From Pelagerythrobacter marinus (GTDB lineage Bacteria > Pseudomonadota > Alphaproteobacteria > Sphingomonadales > Sphingomonadaceae): 64,000 bases of DNA. The translations under genes and the position numbers were made by a program. Location: positions 310,001 to 374,000 of the forward strand of contig NZ_WTYO01000003.1 of the NCBI RefSeq assembly GCF_009827515.1, given 5' to 3'. Of this stretch, positions 61,803 to 64,000 are shown in pieces. Positions within the stretch are counted from its first letter, which is position 1, and each line of letters starts with the position of its first letter. Below the pieces are notes generated by a model. It ran no database searches, had not been told where the DNA came from, and worked only from the letters and a program-made list of their open reading frames with translations.

Positions 61803-62996
61803 ATGCTGCACCCCGACCTGCTCGATTCCGCCCGTTCGCTCTCCGATCGCATCGTTGCCCTGCGCCGTGCGATCCATGCGGAGCCGGAACTGGGCCTGCA
61901 CACCCCGCTGACGATGGCCAAGGTGCGCGAGGCGCTGGCGCACCTGCCGCTCGATTGGCGCGAAGGCAGCTCGACCACCGGCCAGGTCGCGGTGATGCGC
62001 GGCGAGCGGGCGGGGCGGCGCGTCCTCCTGCGCAGGGACATGGACGCCCTGCCGATGGCCGAAGAAACCGGCCTGGACTTCGCCTCGACCATCCCGGGGC
62101 GGATGCACGCCTGCGGCCACGACACGCACACCGCGATGCTGGCCGGCGCGGCCGAACTCCTCGCCGCCCGGCGCGGGGACTTCGCGGGCGAGATCCTGTT
62201 CATGTTCCAACCGGGGGAGGAGGGGTTCCACGGCGCGCGCTTCATGCTCGAAGACGGGTTGCTGGGCGGCGACCGGTTCGGCCCGCTGCCCGATGCCGCC
62301 TTCGCGCTGCACGTCATGCCCAATGCGCCGCACGGCGTCTTCGCCGGGCGGGCCGGGCCGCTGATGGCGGCGGCCGACCAGTTCGATATCGTGGTGAAGG
62401 GCCAGGGCGGCCATGCCTCCCTGCCGCACGAGACGCGCGACCCGGTGCCTGCCGCCTGCGCGATCGTCACCGCCTTGCAGGCGATGGTAACGCGCCGCTT
62501 CGACGCCGCCGACGCGGTCGTCGTCACCGTGACGCGGCTCGATGCCGGAACCGCGCACAACATCATCCCCGACAGCGCGCGCCTGCGCGGCACGATCCGC
62601 ACGCTCTCGGCGAAGAACCGCGCCGCGGTCCACGCGGCGATGGAGGGCGTCGCCAGCGGCGTGGCCGCCGCCCACGGGGTCGCCGCCGACGTGACGATCA
62701 CCGAAGGCTTCCCGGTCACCGTGTGCGACGAGCGCGCGGTCGCGACCGAGGCGTTCGGCGACGGCGCCTGGCGCGAACTGCCCGCGCCGATCATGGGGGC
62801 GGAGGATTTCGCCTACGTGATCGAGAAAGTCCCCGGCGCGATGTTCTTCCTCGGCGTCGCGCACGAGGGCGAGGACTGGCGCCAGTGCTGCGGCATCCAC
62901 AGCCCGCGCATGACGGTCGATGAAAGCGCTCTGCCCCACGGCACCGCGATGCTGGCCGGCTGCGCGCTGCGCTTTCTTGAACGCGGCTTCGCCTAG
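61803..62996 (+). CDS. M20 family amidohydrolase (HipO/IAA-amino acid hydrolase type)
   Basis: 397 residues, cytoplasmic. The M20 metal motifs are HACGHDTHTAMLAGA (CGHDxH), QPGEEGFHGARFM (EE) and IIPDSARLRGTIRTLS region, with ALHVMPNAPHG and a C-terminal GAEDFAYV. It would cleave N-acyl amino acids; the substrate is unknown. The gene is divergent from the kinase and its stop shares CTAG with the convergent sulfotransferase gene. Confidence 0.92.
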   Translation: MLHPDLLDSARSLSDRIVALRRAIHAEPELGLHTPLTMAKVREALAHLPLDWREGSSTTGQVAVMRGERAGRRVLLRRDMDALPMAEETGLDFASTIPGRMHACGHDTHTAMLAGAAELLAARRGDFAGEILFMFQPGEEGFHGARFMLEDGLLGGDRFGPLPDAAFALHVMPNAPHGVFAGRAGPLMAAADQFDIVVKGQGGHASLPHETRDPVPAACAIVTALQAMVTRRFDAADAVVVTVTRLDAGTAHNIIPDSARLRGTIRTLSAKNRAAVHAAMEGVASGVAAAHGVAADVTITEGFPVTVCDERAVATEAFGDGAWRELPAPIMGAEDFAYVIEKVPGAMFFLGVAHEGEDWRQCCGIHSPRMTVDESALPHGTAMLAGCALRFLERGFA

Positions 62997-64000
62997 CCGG
63001 CCTCGCGCGCGGGGGCCGCCAGCGGCCCGAGGGCGTCGCGCAATTCGCCGAGCCAGGGATCGAACGGGACCCACGTGCCCTGGCCGGCCCGGTTGATCGG
63101 CCGGCGCACCTGTTCCGAACTGGCCGTGCGTACCGCGCGCCGCGTCTTGTGGAAATCGAGACAGGCCGGCTCGAACGGCAGGCCGAGGAAATCGAGCATC
63201 CGGCGGACCTGCCCCTCCAGGTCGTCGAGCACGTCCTCGTGCTGCACGCGCAGGACCTTGCCCGGCAGGACGCTGTCCCAGTGGTCCATCAGCGCGACGT
63301 AATCGGCGTAGTAGCGGCCGATCTCGCGAAGGCCGTAAGTGAACTCCTGCCCTTCGGCGAAAAGCTGGCGAAAGCCCGAGAAGCAGCAATCCATCGGCGC
63401 GCGGCGGGCGTCGATGATCTTCGCATTGGGCAGGATCAGGTGGATCAGTCCGATGTGGCGGAAATTGTTGGGCATCTTGTCGATGAAGAACGGCGCGCCC
63501 TGCCGGTGAATCCGGGTGTTGACGATATAGTCGCGGCCCATCTGCGCGAGCTGTTCGGCCGTCAGCTCGTGGAGGACCTGCGGGTAGCGGGACGCGCCCG
63601 GCTGGCGCCCGCGCAGCCGGTGGGCCAGGGCCAGGATGTCGGGCAGTTCCAGCGTCCCGTCCACCTGGCTGTGGCTGGCCAGGATCTGTTCGAGCAGGGT
63701 CGATCCCGCGCGCGGCAGGCCGAGGATGAAGATCGGGTCGCGCGCATCGTGCCCGGCGCCGCGGTGCCGTTCGAAGAGGGCGGGGGTGCAATGTTCGGCC
63801 TGGGCGCGCAGCTCGGCCGTCATCCGGTCGGCATCGTAGCGCATCTGGCGGCGCTTGAGCGTGTTGCCCTGTTCGTAGAAACGGAAGCTGTCGGCATATT
63901 CGCCGCGGTCCTCGTGCGCCTTGCCGAGCGCGAAGCAGATGTGGACCCGGTCCATGAAGGCGAGCCCGGGCCGCGCGAGCGCGGCGTGCATGGCGGCGAT
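62993..64000 (-). CDS. TPR-sulfotransferase, truncated at the window edge
   Basis: The visible ~335 residues contain the end of a TPR-like region (VHICFALGKAHEDRGEYADSFRFYEQGN) and a sulfotransferase domain with the PAPS 5'-phosphate loop FILGLPRAGSTLLEQILASHS and later ASSEQVRRPINR. Members transfer sulfuryl groups to proteins or lipids. The N-terminus lies beyond 64000. Stop TAG at 62993-62995. Neither substrate nor partner genes are visible. Confidence 0.88.
   Translation of the reverse strand: MAAMHAALARPGLAFMDRVHICFALGKAHEDRGEYADSFRFYEQGNTLKRRQMRYDADRMTAELRAQAEHCTPALFERHRGAGHDARDPIFILGLPRAGSTLLEQILASHSQVDGTLELPDILALAHRLRGRQPGASRYPQVLHELTAEQLAQMGRDYIVNTRIHRQGAPFFIDKMPNNFRHIGLIHLILPNAKIIDARRAPMDCCFSGFRQLFAEGQEFTYGLREIGRYYADYVALMDHWDSVLPGKVLRVQHEDVLDDLEGQVRRMLDFLGLPFEPACLDFHKTRRAVRTASSEQVRRPINRAGQGTWVPFDPWLGELRDALGPLAAPAREAG

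Noticed and set aside
1-64000. Mobile elements, CRISPR arrays, phage genes, toxin-antitoxin or restriction systems
   Set aside because: No transposase, integrase, regularly spaced repeats or paired defence genes were seen. The DUF559 protein alone does not make a defence system.

Overview
The window looks like chromosomal DNA of a GC-rich alphaproteobacterium of the order Sphingomonadales, probably Erythrobacteraceae. The grounds are the gene content (a CYP153 P450, DUF885 and DUF1491 proteins, a SUF cluster led by an Rrf2 regulator, a LytTR two-component pair) and the gene order hemE | gap | ppsR-maf-aroE-coaE-dnaQ. It is dense core genome. I see no insertion sequence, prophage, integrase or CRISPR array.

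Layout. 1-1087: start of hemE and the only long gene-free gap (329 bp), which I read as the likely replication origin. 1088-7564: plus-strand block ppsR, maf, aroE, coaE, dnaQ, hpf, ptsN, a thioesterase, a DUF1491 gene and a SleB-type hydrolase. 7655-14454: mostly minus strand, with xthA, erpA-like, a CBS protein, fadD-type ligase, ggt and pyrD. 14739-16577: DUF885 protein behind a leader terminator. 16692-23387: a ten-cistron suf operon in which every junction overlaps, carrying three extra cistrons (a small membrane protein, a DUF559 protein and a secreted protein). 23384-31404: conserved hypotheticals, a PfkB kinase, purD and xseA (sharing one CATG for both starts), DUF2093, an M23 peptidase and a phytase-type esterase-like protein.

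31467-40781: rpmB, tadA, nadC, a LytTR regulator and sensor kinase, an HD protein, then an envelope quality-control run (PDZ-M48 protease, DsbA-like thioredoxin, BepA-like M48 protease) and a PAS-like protein. 41028-44700: CYP153 hydroxylase, lipoprotein MsrB, PilZ protein, tRNA-Leu(UAA), ihfB and a GntR regulator. 44941-49905: POT peptide transporter, an amidohydrolase, a paralog that has lost its metal ligands, and an FKBP. 49935-50607: nnrU broken by a frameshift. 50533-59064: hydrolase and dxs, zur, lipoprotein msrA with a 45-residue upstream ORF, then purH, heparinase-like and rpe. 59342-64000: DUF2141 protein, a Tam41-like nucleotidyltransferase coupled to a diacylglycerol-kinase-family protein, an M20 amidohydrolase and a truncated TPR-sulfotransferase.

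The genes serve replication (origin, dnaQ, xseA, ihfB), Fe-S assembly (suf, erpA), nucleotide synthesis (pyrD, purD, purH), isoprenoid, haem and NAD synthesis (dxs, hemE, nadC), and envelope upkeep. No clearly new multi-gene defence or mobile system was found. The best leads are the origin region, the extra cistrons of the suf operon, the lipid kinase/cytidylyltransferase-like pair, the pseudo-amidohydrolase and the DUF885 leader.
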